From Nitrobacter vulgaris (GTDB lineage Bacteria; Pseudomonadota; Alphaproteobacteria; Rhizobiales; Xanthobacteraceae), in NCBI RefSeq assembly GCF_002028545.1, contig NZ_MWPQ01000003.1, positions 62,001-126,000 of the forward strand: a stretch of 64,000 bases of DNA, in the 5' to 3' direction. Of the stretch, positions 24,844 to 34,467 are shown piece by piece. Both the position numbers and the translations under genes were made by a program. The notes beneath the pieces were generated by a model. That model worked only from the letters and a program-made list of their open reading frames with translations. It searched no databases and was not told the DNA's origin. How positions within the stretch are numbered: the stretch's first letter is position 1; every line of letters begins with the position of its first letter.

Positions 24844-27618
24844 ATGGACCTCGCAACGACAAAAGAAGCGGCGGACGGCGCCGGTTTCGATACCGTCCGG
24901 ATCATCGGCGAAATTGATGCGCTGGCCGAAAAGCACGCTGGGCACGGGGACGTTTTCCGTTCTGCCGTGTCCAGGTTGTTGAAGGTCGAACTCGCGAAAG
25001 TGCGCGATGCGGCGCAGGCGAGGCTTCTGCGTGACCGCCACGGGCGGCGCTGCGCCGAATGGCTTTGCTTCGTTCAAGACGAAATCATTCGTCTGGCGTT
25101 TTCGGCCGCGACCCGTCATCTCTATCATTCCCCTATTCCGTCCGATGGCGAGCGCATGGCCGTGGTGGCGACCGGCGGCTACGGGCGCGGTTTGATGGCG
25201 CCGGACTCGGATATCGATCTGCTGTTCATTCTGCCTTACAAACAGACGGCGTGGGGCGAACAGGTCGCCGAGGCTATCCTGTATTGTCTATGGGACATGG
25301 GGTTGAACGTCGGTCACGCGACGCGCTCGGTCAATGAATCGATCCGGCAGGCGCGGGGCGACATGACCGTCCGCACCGGAATTCTGGAAGCCCGCTTCGT
25401 CACCGGCGACCGGGCACTTTACGACGAACTGGTTAGCCGCTTCGACACCGAAGTGGTGCGGGGAACAGCGGCGGAATTCGTCGCTGCCAAACTTGCCGAG
25501 CGCGAGGAGCGCCATCACCGCGCCGGCCAGTCGCGCTATCTGGTCGAGCCTAACGTCAAGGATGGCAAAGGGGGATTACGCGACCTGCATACGTTGTTCT
25601 GGATCGCGAAGTATGTCTATCGGGTGCGTGAAAGCCACGAATTGCTCCAGTGCAATGTGTTCGATGTTCGCGAATACCGGACCTTTAGCCGCTGCGCCGA
25701 TTTTCTATGGTCGGTACGCTGTAACCTGCACTTCGCGACAGGGAGGGCGGAGGAACGGCTGTCGTTCGACTTGCAGCGGGAGATCGCGGTCCGGCTCGGA
25801 TATACGTCTCATCCGGGGATGCAAGATGTCGAACGCTTCATGAAGCACTACTTCCTGACCGCCAAGGATGTCGGCGACCTCACCGCAATTCTATGCGCGA
25901 AGCTCGAGGATCAGCAGGCTAAGCCGGCACCGGTTCTCAGCCGCGTGATGTTGTGGCCGCGGGGCACGGAGGTTCGGCGGGTTCCGGACAACGACGACTT
26001 CATCATCGACAACAACCGCATCAATCTCGCGACGCCCGATCTCTTCAAGCGCGACCCTGTCAATCTGATCCGTTTGTTCCGCCTCGCGCAGAAGAACAAC
26101 CTGGCTTTCCATCCGGACGCCTTGCGGCTGGTGACGCGGTCGCGACGGCTGATCAACGCGGAGCTTCGCGAAAACCCGGAAGCCAACCGGCTGTTCATGG
26201 AGATCCTGACCTCGAATGATGCGGAGACCGTGCTGCGCAGGATGAACGAGACCGGGGTGCTAGGTCAGTTCATCCGCGCCTTTGGCACGATCGTCTCGAT
26301 GATGCAGTTCAATATGTACCATCACTACACGGTGGACGAGCATCTGATTCGCTGCATCGGCATCCTTCAGGATATCGAGCGCGGCGACAATGACGAGGTC
26401 GCGCTCGCCAGCGAGCTGATGCGCAAGATTCTTCCCGAGCACCGGCCTGTCATCTACATCACCACACTGCTTCATGACGTTGCAAAGGGCCGGCCCGAGG
26501 ATCATTCGATCGCAGGCGCCAAGGTAGCGCGCAGATTGTGCCCGCGCCTTGGCTTCAACGCAGCCGACACCGAACTGGTCGCGTGGCTGATCGAACAGCA
26601 TCTGACGATGTCCAAAGTGGCCCAGTCTCGCGACCTATCCGATCGCAAGACCATCGAGAATTTCGCGGCCGTGGTCCAATCGGTCGAGCGGATGAAGCTC
26701 TTGACCATCCTGACGACCGCAGACATTCGCGGCGTCGGCCCCGGCGTCTGGAATGGCTGGAAGGCCCAGCTGCTCCGCACTCTTTATTATGAGACAGAAC
26801 CCGTGCTGACCGGCGGCTTCTCCGAGGTCAATCGCGCGCAGCGCATGGCGGCGGCTGAGGCCGAGTTCCGTGCCGCTTTCACCGAATGGCCCGACCATGA
26901 GCTTGATGCCTACATTGTCCGGCATTATCCGGCCTACTGGCTCAAGGTCGATCTCGAGCACAAGATCAGGCACGCGCGCTTCCTGCGCGCCAGCGAAGGA
27001 AGCGGCAAGAAGCTTAACATCAACGTCGGCTTCGATGAGGGGCGCGGCGTCACCGAGCTGACGATCCTTACCGCCGATCATCCCTGGCTGCTGTCGATCA
27101 TTGCGGGAGCATGCGCGTCGGCCGGGGCCAATATCGTCGATGCCCAGATCTATACGACCATCGACGGGCAGGCGCTCGATACCATCGCGATCTCACGCGA
27201 ATATGAGCGCGACGAGGACGAAGGCCGGCGCGCCGGCCGCATCGCCGAGATCATCGAGCAGGTGCTCGAAGGCCGGTTGCGCCTGCCCGACGTGATACCG
27301 AGCCGCGCCGGGGGAAAGAGGCTGCGGCCGTTTGTGGTCGAACCCAAGGTCACCATCAACAATCAATGGTCGGACCGCCACACCATGATCGAGGTTTCAG
27401 GGCTTGATCGACCTGGGCTTCTGTTTCAGCTCACCACGGCGATCTCGAAGCTCAACCTCAATATCGCCTCGGCCCACGTGGCGACATTCGGCGAGCGCGC
27501 GCGCGACGTGTTCTACGTCACCGACCTGCTCGGCGCCCGGATCACCGCTCCGACACGGCAGACCGCGATCAAGCGCGCGCTGGTCCATCTGCTCGCTAAC
27601 GGCAGCACTGCGAAATAA
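24844..27618 (+). CDS. glnD: [Protein-PII] uridylyltransferase / uridylyl-removing enzyme
   Basis: This is the primary glutamine sensor. It uridylylates PII proteins (GlnB/GlnK) at low nitrogen and removes UMP when glutamine is high. The 924-residue protein shows the nucleotidyltransferase domain (VATGGYGRGLMAPDSDIDLL), a linker with LVEPNVKDGKGGLRDLHTL, an HD hydrolase domain (IYITTLLHDVAKGRPEDHS), and two C-terminal ACT domains (ELTILTADHPWLLSIIAGAC and MIEVSGLDRPGLLFQLTTAI). Length and domain order are normal. No PII gene lies in the window. Confidence 0.97.
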   Translation: MDLATTKEAADGAGFDTVRIIGEIDALAEKHAGHGDVFRSAVSRLLKVELAKVRDAAQARLLRDRHGRRCAEWLCFVQDEIIRLAFSAATRHLYHSPIPSDGERMAVVATGGYGRGLMAPDSDIDLLFILPYKQTAWGEQVAEAILYCLWDMGLNVGHATRSVNESIRQARGDMTVRTGILEARFVTGDRALYDELVSRFDTEVVRGTAAEFVAAKLAEREERHHRAGQSRYLVEPNVKDGKGGLRDLHTLFWIAKYVYRVRESHELLQCNVFDVREYRTFSRCADFLWSVRCNLHFATGRAEERLSFDLQREIAVRLGYTSHPGMQDVERFMKHYFLTAKDVGDLTAILCAKLEDQQAKPAPVLSRVMLWPRGTEVRRVPDNDDFIIDNNRINLATPDLFKRDPVNLIRLFRLAQKNNLAFHPDALRLVTRSRRLINAELRENPEANRLFMEILTSNDAETVLRRMNETGVLGQFIRAFGTIVSMMQFNMYHHYTVDEHLIRCIGILQDIERGDNDEVALASELMRKILPEHRPVIYITTLLHDVAKGRPEDHSIAGAKVARRLCPRLGFNAADTELVAWLIEQHLTMSKVAQSRDLSDRKTIENFAAVVQSVERMKLLTILTTADIRGVGPGVWNGWKAQLLRTLYYETEPVLTGGFSEVNRAQRMAAAEAEFRAAFTEWPDHELDAYIVRHYPAYWLKVDLEHKIRHARFLRASEGSGKKLNINVGFDEGRGVTELTILTADHPWLLSIIAGACASAGANIVDAQIYTTIDGQALDTIAISREYERDEDEGRRAGRIAEIIEQVLEGRLRLPDVIPSRAGGKRLRPFVVEPKVTINNQWSDRHTMIEVSGLDRPGLLFQLTTAISKLNLNIASAHVATFGERARDVFYVTDLLGARITAPTRQTAIKRALVHLLANGSTAK

Positions 27619-27912
27619 TTCGCCGTCGGGAGGCAGCGTCTTGCAAACTCCCCTTGCAATGGGTTTGGCCCTCATTCTGGCCGGACCAGCCGGTCGGGCT
27701 GTGAACGTCGCGCGGATGACAGGACGCGGCTTGTTCGACTTGGGTCGGCGGTTCCAGCCCTAATGTTGCATTAACTTTCAGGTAACCGCGCCTTAAAGCC
27801 CGGCCGCTAGGGTCCGTCTGATTTTGACGTTCGCATCAACGGTTGCTGCAAGAACATGCGAACTTCGAAATCGGCACACTGGCGTGCAGGGTCGGCGTGA
27901 GCGTTGTTGCGT
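27619..27912. other. Intergenic region between glnD and the PBP1 gene
   Basis: This is a 294-base gap on the plus strand. Near 27770-27796 it has TTAACTTTCAGGTAACC followed by GCCTTAAAG, a weak TTAA-rich patch that might carry a promoter. No gene is supported. Confidence 0.4.
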
Positions 27913-30096
27913 ATGGCGTGGGGACAAAAAAAGCGTAGCGGGCGCAAAGAGCCGGTATTCAGTGGGTTCGCAGCTTCGCTTTCGGAGTTGCGCATCAATC
28001 CGCTCGACCGCGTTACGATCGCTGACGACAAGCCGCCGGACAGGCGAGCCCGCCCGCGCAAAGCAGCCGCTCCGAATACTGAAGGCCCGCGCAGGCCTCC
28101 GGGTGAGGGTGGACGGCGAGCGAAGAAGCGTACACGCGCGCGTCTCTCGCGGCTGTTTTATTGGGGCGCCGTCCTCGCATTGTGGGCGGTTATCGCTGTC
28201 GTCGGCCTGCTGATCTATATCGGCGCGCATCTGCCGCCAATCCAGTCGCTCGAAATTCCAAAACGTCCGCCGACCATTCAGGTTGTCGCTGCGGACGGCA
28301 GCGTGCTGGCGACGCGCGGCGAAATGGCCGGAAACAACGTCTTGCTCAAGGACGTGCCGTCCTATTTGCCGAACGCCTTCATCGCGATCGAGGATCGCCG
28401 GTTCTATTCGCATTACGGCGTCGATCCGATCGGCATCCTGCGCGCAGCCGTTGCCAACGTGCTGCACTTCGGCGTATCGCAGGGCGGCTCGACGCTGACC
28501 CAGCAACTTGCCAAGAATCTGTTCCTGACCCAGGAACGTACGCTTGAGCGGAAGCTCCAGGAAGTCGAACTCGCGCTCTGGCTGGAGCGCAAGCACACCA
28601 AAGCGCAGATTCTCGAGCTTTACCTCAACCGCGTTTACTTCGGGTCTGGCGCGTATGGTGTCGAAGCGGCGGCGCAGAAGTATTTCGGAAAGCCCGCGAA
28701 GAACGTCACGCTCGCCGAAGCCGCCATGCTGGCCGGTCTCGTCAAGTCGCCGTCGCGGCTCGCACCGGATCGCAACCCGGAAGGTGCCGAAGCCCGCGCA
28801 AAGATCGTGCTCGCGGCAATGGCGGACGCTCACCTCATCACGGCGCAACAGGCGCACGCCTCGGCCGCCCAACCCTCCTACGCCGTGAAGCCGGCCAGCG
28901 CCGGTACCACCAACTACGTTGCTGACTGGGTCGGCGATGTCCTCGATGATCTGGTGGGCCAGGTCGATCAGAACATTGTCGTCGAAACGACCATCGATCC
29001 GAAATTGCAGAGCGTGGCGGAAGCCGCCTTGATCGACGAACTGGCCGCGAAAAGCGTCAAGTTCAATGTCAGCCAGGGCGCATTGGTGGCGATGACGCCC
29101 GACGGCGCGGTCCGCGCCATGGTCGGCGGCCGCAACTACGCCGACAGCCAGTTCAATCGGGCGACCATGGCAAAGCGTCAGCCCGGCTCCGCGTTCAAAC
29201 CGTTTGTGTATCTGGCCGCGATCGAGGCCGGGCTCACGCCCGAGACGATCCGTCAGGACGCTCCGCTCGACGTCAAAGGCTGGCGGCCGGAGAACTACTC
29301 TCATGAGTATTTCGGCGCGGTGACGCTAACTCAGGCGCTCGCAATGTCTCTCAATACCGTCGCCGTCCGGCTCGGACTGGAAGTCGGTGCTGCAAAAGTG
29401 GTGCGAACCGCGCACCGCCTCGGCATCACATCAAAACTTGAGACGAACGCATCAATCGCGCTTGGCACTTCAGAGGTGTCGCCGCTGGAGCTGGTTGGTG
29501 CCTACGCGCCATTCGCAAACGGCGGATATGCCGCCAGTCCCCATGTCGTCGAGCGCATCCGCACCGTCGACGGCAACAAGCTTCTCTATGCGCGCGGGAA
29601 GGAAGCACCCGACCGGGTGATCGATCCACGGGGGGTCGCCATGATGAACACGATGATGGAGCAGACGCTCATCAGCGGCACCGCGCGCAAGGCCGAGATT
29701 CCCGGATGGACAGCCGCCGGCAAGACCGGAACCAGTCAGGATTTTCGCGATGCATGGTTCATCGGTTATACCGCGCGGCTCGTGACCGGGATTTGGCTCG
29801 GCAACGACGACAATACGCCGACCCGCAAGGCGACCGGCGGCGGTCTGCCGGTGGAGGTCTGGACCCGCTTTATGCGAGCCGCTCACCAGGGCGTGCGGCC
29901 CGAGCCGATTCCCGGCACACAGCGGGGCGGCTTCCTGCCTGAAGTCGCGCAGTTCGGCCAACCCGTCGACGTACCGGTCCCTGCGGCTTCGCCTGCGGTC
30001 GAGCGCCAGCCGCAGCCGGTGCGGACCAATGTGCGGCCGGAAGCTGCTGGCGGTCTGGATGGCTGGCTCGTGGACCGGCTGTTCGGCGGTCACTGA
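27913..30096 (+). CDS. Penicillin-binding protein 1A/1C-type bifunctional peptidoglycan synthase
   Basis: This class A PBP has a cytoplasmic basic N-terminus of about 75 residues and one TM helix (LFYWGAVLALWAVIAVVGLL). The GT51 transglycosylase domain has IAIEDRRFYSHYGVDP, GGSTLTQQLAKNLFL and the family block LELYLNRVYFGSGAYGVEAA. The transpeptidase domain has KRQPGSAFKPFVYL (SxxK), SLN in AMSLNTVAV and KTGTSQDFRD (KTG). ATG 27913 is the first Met; a TTG three codons upstream is less likely. The C-terminal 50 residues are Pro/Val-rich. It builds and cross-links glycan strands in the periplasm. Confidence 0.94.
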   Translation: MAWGQKKRSGRKEPVFSGFAASLSELRINPLDRVTIADDKPPDRRARPRKAAAPNTEGPRRPPGEGGRRAKKRTRARLSRLFYWGAVLALWAVIAVVGLLIYIGAHLPPIQSLEIPKRPPTIQVVAADGSVLATRGEMAGNNVLLKDVPSYLPNAFIAIEDRRFYSHYGVDPIGILRAAVANVLHFGVSQGGSTLTQQLAKNLFLTQERTLERKLQEVELALWLERKHTKAQILELYLNRVYFGSGAYGVEAAAQKYFGKPAKNVTLAEAAMLAGLVKSPSRLAPDRNPEGAEARAKIVLAAMADAHLITAQQAHASAAQPSYAVKPASAGTTNYVADWVGDVLDDLVGQVDQNIVVETTIDPKLQSVAEAALIDELAAKSVKFNVSQGALVAMTPDGAVRAMVGGRNYADSQFNRATMAKRQPGSAFKPFVYLAAIEAGLTPETIRQDAPLDVKGWRPENYSHEYFGAVTLTQALAMSLNTVAVRLGLEVGAAKVVRTAHRLGITSKLETNASIALGTSEVSPLELVGAYAPFANGGYAASPHVVERIRTVDGNKLLYARGKEAPDRVIDPRGVAMMNTMMEQTLISGTARKAEIPGWTAAGKTGTSQDFRDAWFIGYTARLVTGIWLGNDDNTPTRKATGGGLPVEVWTRFMRAAHQGVRPEPIPGTQRGGFLPEVAQFGQPVDVPVPAASPAVERQPQPVRTNVRPEAAGGLDGWLVDRLFGGH

Positions 30097-30128
30097 AGCA
30101 TGACAAAATAAGATGAAAGCACTCAACG

Positions 30129-30264
30129 CGTCATTGCGAGATCGCGACAAAATTGGCTGCCAATTTTGTGCTGAGCGAAGCAATCCAGATAGCAAGAAAG
30201 AGAGTTGGATTGCTTCGTCACCGTCGTTCCTCGAAGACGAGGAACTGTGCTCCTCGCAATGACG
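30129..30264. repeat. Long dispersed palindrome (family C, 'CGTCATTGCGAG' type)
   Basis: CGTCATTGCGAG at 30129-30140 pairs with CTCGCAATGACG at 30253-30264. Nested inside are GAAGCAATCCAGAT and TTGGATTGCTTCGTC, plus ATTGGCTGCCAATTTT and CTCGAAGACGAGG hairpins. It fills most of the gap between the PBP and YgjP-like genes. This repeat type is widespread in Bradyrhizobium relatives. Confidence 0.75.
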
Positions 30265-30332
30265 AAGCGCTTCAGTTCCAACCAAAGCAATCAAGCCCTC
30301 GTACGGCTTCGGCCGCGTCGGCAGTTCCGAGG

Positions 30333-31085
30333 TTAGTCCTGAATACCGTAGCGATGGAGGTCGTTGCCTTCAACGTCGAGCCACTTCTTGGCCCGCTCGA
30401 CATGATTACAGATGCGAGCCACCACCTTCCAAAACCGTGGCGAGTGATTCATTTCAACGAGATGGGCGACCTCGTGCGCGGCGAGATAATCCAGCACGAA
30501 CGGCGGCGCCAGGATGAGCCGCCATGAGAACGAGAGCGATCCGGAGGACGTGCATGATCCCCAGCGGCTCGATTGGTCGCGGATCGAAAGGCGCTTGACC
30601 TTGACGCCAAGCGCGTCGGCATGGCGCTGCGAAGCTTTTTGTAGGTCTCGTCTTGCTTCCCGTTTCAGGAAATCATGGACCCGCCGGTCGAGATATTCGA
30701 GTTCGCCGGCGACACAAAGAATACGCTCGCCGCTATCGCGCGTCTCGGTCCACACGGTACCGCGCTCGCCGGCGCGATGCACGATCCGATGGGCGATGCC
30801 GCGCAGCGGAATGACCGCGCCGTGGTGGAAGGGCGCCGCCTTCGGCAGCCGCCCGAGACGCGCCGCGATCCAGCCGCCGTGACGTTGCGCAAAGTCTTTT
30901 GCTTCCGCGAGCGTTCCTCGCGGCGGCATCGTCAGGATCGCTTCGCGGTCACTCGGATGGATTCGCAAGGTGTAGCGGCGCGCGCGGCGATGCCGGCGCA
31001 AGCGGACTGAATAAACCTGGGATCCATGCTTGATGAGAAGCCGGGATGGTTCGGCGGGACGTCGATAAAGGAGCGCACGGGCCAT
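30333..31085 (-). CDS. YgjP-like (DUF45) zinc metallopeptidase
   Basis: This is a 250-residue protein of the SprT/YgjP type. The gluzincin motif HEVAHLVEMNHSPRFW holds HExxH plus a downstream His. The upstream block RDQSSRWGSCTSSGSLSFSW is the family's second signature. ATG 31085 (MARALLYRR) is chosen; an in-frame start at 31169 lacks conservation. It probably acts in the cytoplasm on an unknown substrate. Convergent with the PBP gene. Confidence 0.9.
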   Translation of the reverse strand: MARALLYRRPAEPSRLLIKHGSQVYSVRLRRHRRARRYTLRIHPSDREAILTMPPRGTLAEAKDFAQRHGGWIAARLGRLPKAAPFHHGAVIPLRGIAHRIVHRAGERGTVWTETRDSGERILCVAGELEYLDRRVHDFLKREARRDLQKASQRHADALGVKVKRLSIRDQSSRWGSCTSSGSLSFSWRLILAPPFVLDYLAAHEVAHLVEMNHSPRFWKVVARICNHVERAKKWLDVEGNDLHRYGIQD

Positions 31086-31422
31086 GTCTGCAAATCCGGG
31101 ACGGGAAATCTCGCCCGGATTCTGCCATATCCGGCGCCACTCAAATCGATCGGCGCAAAAACAAATCATTTGCCCAATATACAGGGGTAACCTATCCCTG
31201 ATTGGCTATATAAGGGGTGCAGGAACAAGAAAATTTGTACTTCATTCGGCTGAGTTGACCCTCGAAGCGATGAAAATGAGTTCATCTCTTGAAAACGAAA
31301 GAAATGAACCGATCATGGGAGGGTTGCCGCAGGATCCCGCGCCCCTGACTGCGGGATCGATCAGGCGATTGTTTCCGTTCGGATTTACGTGCGATCGATG
31401 CAGCGGCCGCAGCGTGCGATGC
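31086..31422. other. Intergenic region between phaZ and the YgjP-like gene
   Basis: This 337-base gap is notably A/T-rich around 31150-31290. A hairpin GATCCCGC/GCGGGATC lies at 31333-31358 downstream of the phaZ stop, but without a T-run. A plus-strand frame starting near 31270 (MKMSSSLENERNEP...) runs into phaZ antisense and is not convincing. I see no supported gene. Confidence 0.45.
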
Positions 31423-32730
31423 TTACGCTGGCTGTCTGGCGTTCGACTGCATGAAGTCATTGATGCGAGGGACGATCTCCGATCTGAACCGCGACCCGTT
31501 AAACACCCCGTAGTGACCAACATCCTTTTGCACGTAATGGGTTCGCCGGTTGTTTGGGATCGATGTGCATAACGCGTGCGCCGCTTCGGTCTGGCCGAGA
31601 CCGGAAATGTCGTCCTTCTCACCTTCGATCGTCATCAACGCGACGCGCGTGATCTTCGAAGGTTCGACCAGCCGGCCGCGATGGGTCATCTCGCCCTCGG
31701 GCAGCGCGTGCTTGACGAACACCAGATCGACCGTTTGCAGATAATACTCGGCGGTCAGATCCATCACAGCGAGATACTCGTCATAGAAATCGCGATGCTT
31801 GTCGACCAGGTCGCCGTCGCCTTTAACGAGATTCTCGAACAGACTCTTGTGCGCCTTCATGTGGCGATCGAAATTCATGCTGATGAAGCCATTGAGCTGC
31901 AAGAAGCCGGGATAGACGTCGCGCATCACCCCAGGGTGCGGAAACGGCACCTTGGTGATGACGTTATTGCGGAACCAATCGGTGCCCCTTTCGGCGGCGA
32001 GATTGTTGACCGCGGTCGGATTCTTGCGGGTATCAATCGGCCCTCCCATTAACGTCATCGACAGCGGAACATACGGATCGCGCTCGGCCTCCATCACCGA
32101 CACGGCGGCCAGCAACGGGACCGACGGTTGGCAGACAGCGATGACGTGGACGTTTCCGCCGAGCACATGCAGCATCTCAATCAGATAGTCGACGAAATCA
32201 TCGAGATCGAAGCGCCCCTCGGCGACCGGTACCATTCGGGCATCGGACCAGTCGGTAATGTAGACGTCATGCGTCGGCATGAACGCTTCGACGGTTCCGC
32301 GCAGCAAGGTCGCGTAGTGACCCGACATCGGAGCCACCAGCAGCAGGCGCTGCTGCGGCACGCGCAGTGGACGTGTGTGCATTCGATCGAAGTGGAGCAG
32401 ACGACAAAAGGGTTTCTCCCAGACCGAGCGGATCTCGATCGGTGTGCGCACACCGTTGACTTCGGTTTCGTGGAGGCCCCATTCCGGCTTCGCGTAACGG
32501 CGGGTGGTGCGTTCGAACAGTTCGCAACCCGCGGCGACGGATTTGCCCAACTCGGTATGCGCCCACGGATTGAGCGGGTTCTGGAACAGCATCCTGGTTG
32601 CATCGGTGATGGCGCGAGCCGGGTTGAGCGACGCCTGAGCCATTTCGTACATCCAGTACATCGGCGCCGTCATCGACGGGCTGACTTCCGCCGGCATCTC
32701 CGGCGGCCGTCCAAATTCACCGATCGGCAT
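31423..32730 (-). CDS. phaZ: Intracellular polyhydroxyalkanoate (PHB) depolymerase
   Basis: It mobilises stored poly-3-hydroxybutyrate granules. The protein is an alpha/beta hydrolase of 435 residues. The N-terminal MYWMYEMAQASLNPARA is typical of the PhaZ family. The nucleophile elbow region reads HVIAVCQPSVPLLAA, with Cys in place of the lipase-box Ser, as in the Cys-type intracellular PhaZ of Ralstonia. EGEKDDISGLGQTEAAH and the final KDVGHYGVFNG supply the other catalytic residues. ATG 32730 with GGGGAAC upstream is used. It is divergent from regB, and no PHA synthase lies in the window. Confidence 0.94.
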   Translation of the reverse strand: MPIGEFGRPPEMPAEVSPSMTAPMYWMYEMAQASLNPARAITDATRMLFQNPLNPWAHTELGKSVAAGCELFERTTRRYAKPEWGLHETEVNGVRTPIEIRSVWEKPFCRLLHFDRMHTRPLRVPQQRLLLVAPMSGHYATLLRGTVEAFMPTHDVYITDWSDARMVPVAEGRFDLDDFVDYLIEMLHVLGGNVHVIAVCQPSVPLLAAVSVMEAERDPYVPLSMTLMGGPIDTRKNPTAVNNLAAERGTDWFRNNVITKVPFPHPGVMRDVYPGFLQLNGFISMNFDRHMKAHKSLFENLVKGDGDLVDKHRDFYDEYLAVMDLTAEYYLQTVDLVFVKHALPEGEMTHRGRLVEPSKITRVALMTIEGEKDDISGLGQTEAAHALCTSIPNNRRTHYVQKDVGHYGVFNGSRFRSEIVPRINDFMQSNARQPA

Positions 32731-32921
32731 TGGCTTGTTCCCCTTTTTGCGTCGCAACATAGTGACCGTTGCGATACAGAGCGTCAATCCACCGCTTGCC
32801 TAGATATAGTAGGTTGATGCTTTTAGAGAAACCTGAGGTGGAAAAAATCTCTTTCCGGCCTCGTTTGAGGCCAGAACGCTGCTATGCCGCGCAAGGTGGC
32901 GCTGTGTTATCAGTCTCGGAA

Positions 32922-32954
32922 ATTTCATGCGGGCTTGGCCCGGTCCCATGAAAT
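32922..32954. promoter_or_regulatory. Inverted repeat between phaZ and regB
   Basis: ATTTCATG (32922-32929) and CATGAAAT (32947-32954) form a perfect dyad around 17 bases in the 307-base divergent promoter region. A second small hairpin GGCCTCGTTTGAGGCC lies at 32857-32872. Either could bind a regulator of phaZ or regBA. There is no gene in this gap. Confidence 0.4.
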
Positions 32955-33037
32955 GAAAGCCGGCTCCGCATTTTATTTTAAGATGTCTTCTCCGAAAGCA
33001 GTTCTCACCTTTCAGAATGATGCTCTAGTCTTCGAGA

Positions 33038-34378
33038 ATGACCGACGTTGCTGCTTCCGTTTCCCGCCACCCCCGCCGCTACGTCCGGCTGGACACTCTT
33101 TTGCGGCTGCGGTGGCTTGCGGTATTGGGGCAGCTCGCGGCGATCTTCGTTGTCGAGCAGGGACTTGAGTTCGATCTGCCAACCGCTCCCTGTTTGACGA
33201 TCGTCGGGTTGTCGTCGCTACTCAATCTCGCTTTGCAAGTCAGCTTCAATCCGATGAAGCGGCTCGAGCCATGGCATGCGGCAACGCTGCTTGCGCTGAA
33301 CATTGCTCAACTAGCCGCCCTGCTGTTCTTCACCGGCGGTTTGCAGAATCCATTCTCCTATCTGTTTCTGGCGCCGGTACTGATCTCGGCCACCGCCTTG
33401 CCGACGCAAATGACCATGGCGCTCGGCGGCTTCGCGGTCGCCTGCGCGACGGTCCTGGGCTTCACGCATTTGCCACTGCCGTGGGATGCGTCCAATCCGC
33501 TCGTCTTGCCGCCGATCTATCTCATAGGAGTCTGGCTATCGATCGTCCTGGCGATCGGTGTCACGAGCCTTTACACATTCCAGGTGACGGAGCAGGCGCG
33601 CAAGCTGTTCGACGCCCTGGCGGCGACCGAACTGGTGCTGACCCGCGAACAGCATCTGACCCAGATCGACGGCCTTGCTGCCGCGGCCGCCCACGAACTC
33701 GGAACACCGCTCTCAACCATCTTTCTGATTTCGCGCGAGCTGGAAAAAGCCTTGCAGGAGAATGGCGCTCAGGATCCACAACGGCTCGCCGGCGATCTCG
33801 GGATCGTACGGGAGCAGGCGCAGCGTTGCCGCGATATTCTCGCCAAGATCGCGCAACTGTCCTCATCTGGCGCGCCCTTCGATCGTATGCCGCTGTCGAC
33901 GCTGATTGAGGAAACCGTTGCCCCGCATCGTGACTTCGGCATCGACATCAAGACCCGGATCGAGGCCGCAGGTGACCACGAACCGGTCGGCATGCGTAAC
34001 CCCGCGATCCTTTACGGCGTCGGCAACATTCTCGAGAACGCCGTCGACTTCGCCCGCAGCGCGGTCGAAGTGAATGCCTGGTGGGACAGAGACAATGTTG
34101 AGATCGTCATTGCGGACGACGGACCGGGCATTGTCCCCGACATTCTGAAGAGGATCGGCGAGCCTTATCTGTCGCGCCGTCGCAACGCCGGCGATGCCCA
34201 GGGCGGACGTACAGGACTGGGTCTTGGAATTTTTATCGCCCGAACCTTGCTGGAGCGAACCGGCGCTAAGGTATCATTCAAGAACCGAAAGTTTCCTGAG
34301 CATGGCGCGGTGGTCAGGATTGTGTGGCCACGTGTCCGTTTTGAAACAGCAAAAACGATTGCGGAGACAATAGGATAG
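33038..34378 (+). CDS. regB: Redox-sensing histidine kinase RegB/PrrB/ActS
   Basis: This 446-residue membrane kinase signals the redox state of the quinone pool. Six TM helices span residues 25-185, with the quinone-binding motif GGLQNPF at 100-106. The H-box is AAAAHELGTPLSTIF with phospho-accepting His219. Cys264 in QRCRDILAK corresponds to the redox-active Cys of Rhodobacter RegB. The C-terminal ATPase has N and G boxes (NILENAVDFA, DDGPGIV, GLGLGIFIARTLL). It lies directly before regA on the same strand. Targets in related bacteria include respiration, carbon fixation and nitrogen fixation. Confidence 0.96.
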   Translation: MTDVAASVSRHPRRYVRLDTLLRLRWLAVLGQLAAIFVVEQGLEFDLPTAPCLTIVGLSSLLNLALQVSFNPMKRLEPWHAATLLALNIAQLAALLFFTGGLQNPFSYLFLAPVLISATALPTQMTMALGGFAVACATVLGFTHLPLPWDASNPLVLPPIYLIGVWLSIVLAIGVTSLYTFQVTEQARKLFDALAATELVLTREQHLTQIDGLAAAAAHELGTPLSTIFLISRELEKALQENGAQDPQRLAGDLGIVREQAQRCRDILAKIAQLSSSGAPFDRMPLSTLIEETVAPHRDFGIDIKTRIEAAGDHEPVGMRNPAILYGVGNILENAVDFARSAVEVNAWWDRDNVEIVIADDGPGIVPDILKRIGEPYLSRRRNAGDAQGGRTGLGLGIFIARTLLERTGAKVSFKNRKFPEHGAVVRIVWPRVRFETAKTIAETIG

Positions 34379-34467
34379 AGATCGCGGCCGTGGATTTGGG
34401 CAACAATTGCTTGCGGTGCGGTGTTCAGCGATCATATGATTTCAGACCAATCACGCGAGGTATCAAT

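Noticed and set aside
31270-31572. Possible small gene MKMSSSLENERNEP... on the plus strand
   Set aside because: Its second half is antisense to the phaZ C-terminus, and the start lacks a ribosome site; too weak to call.
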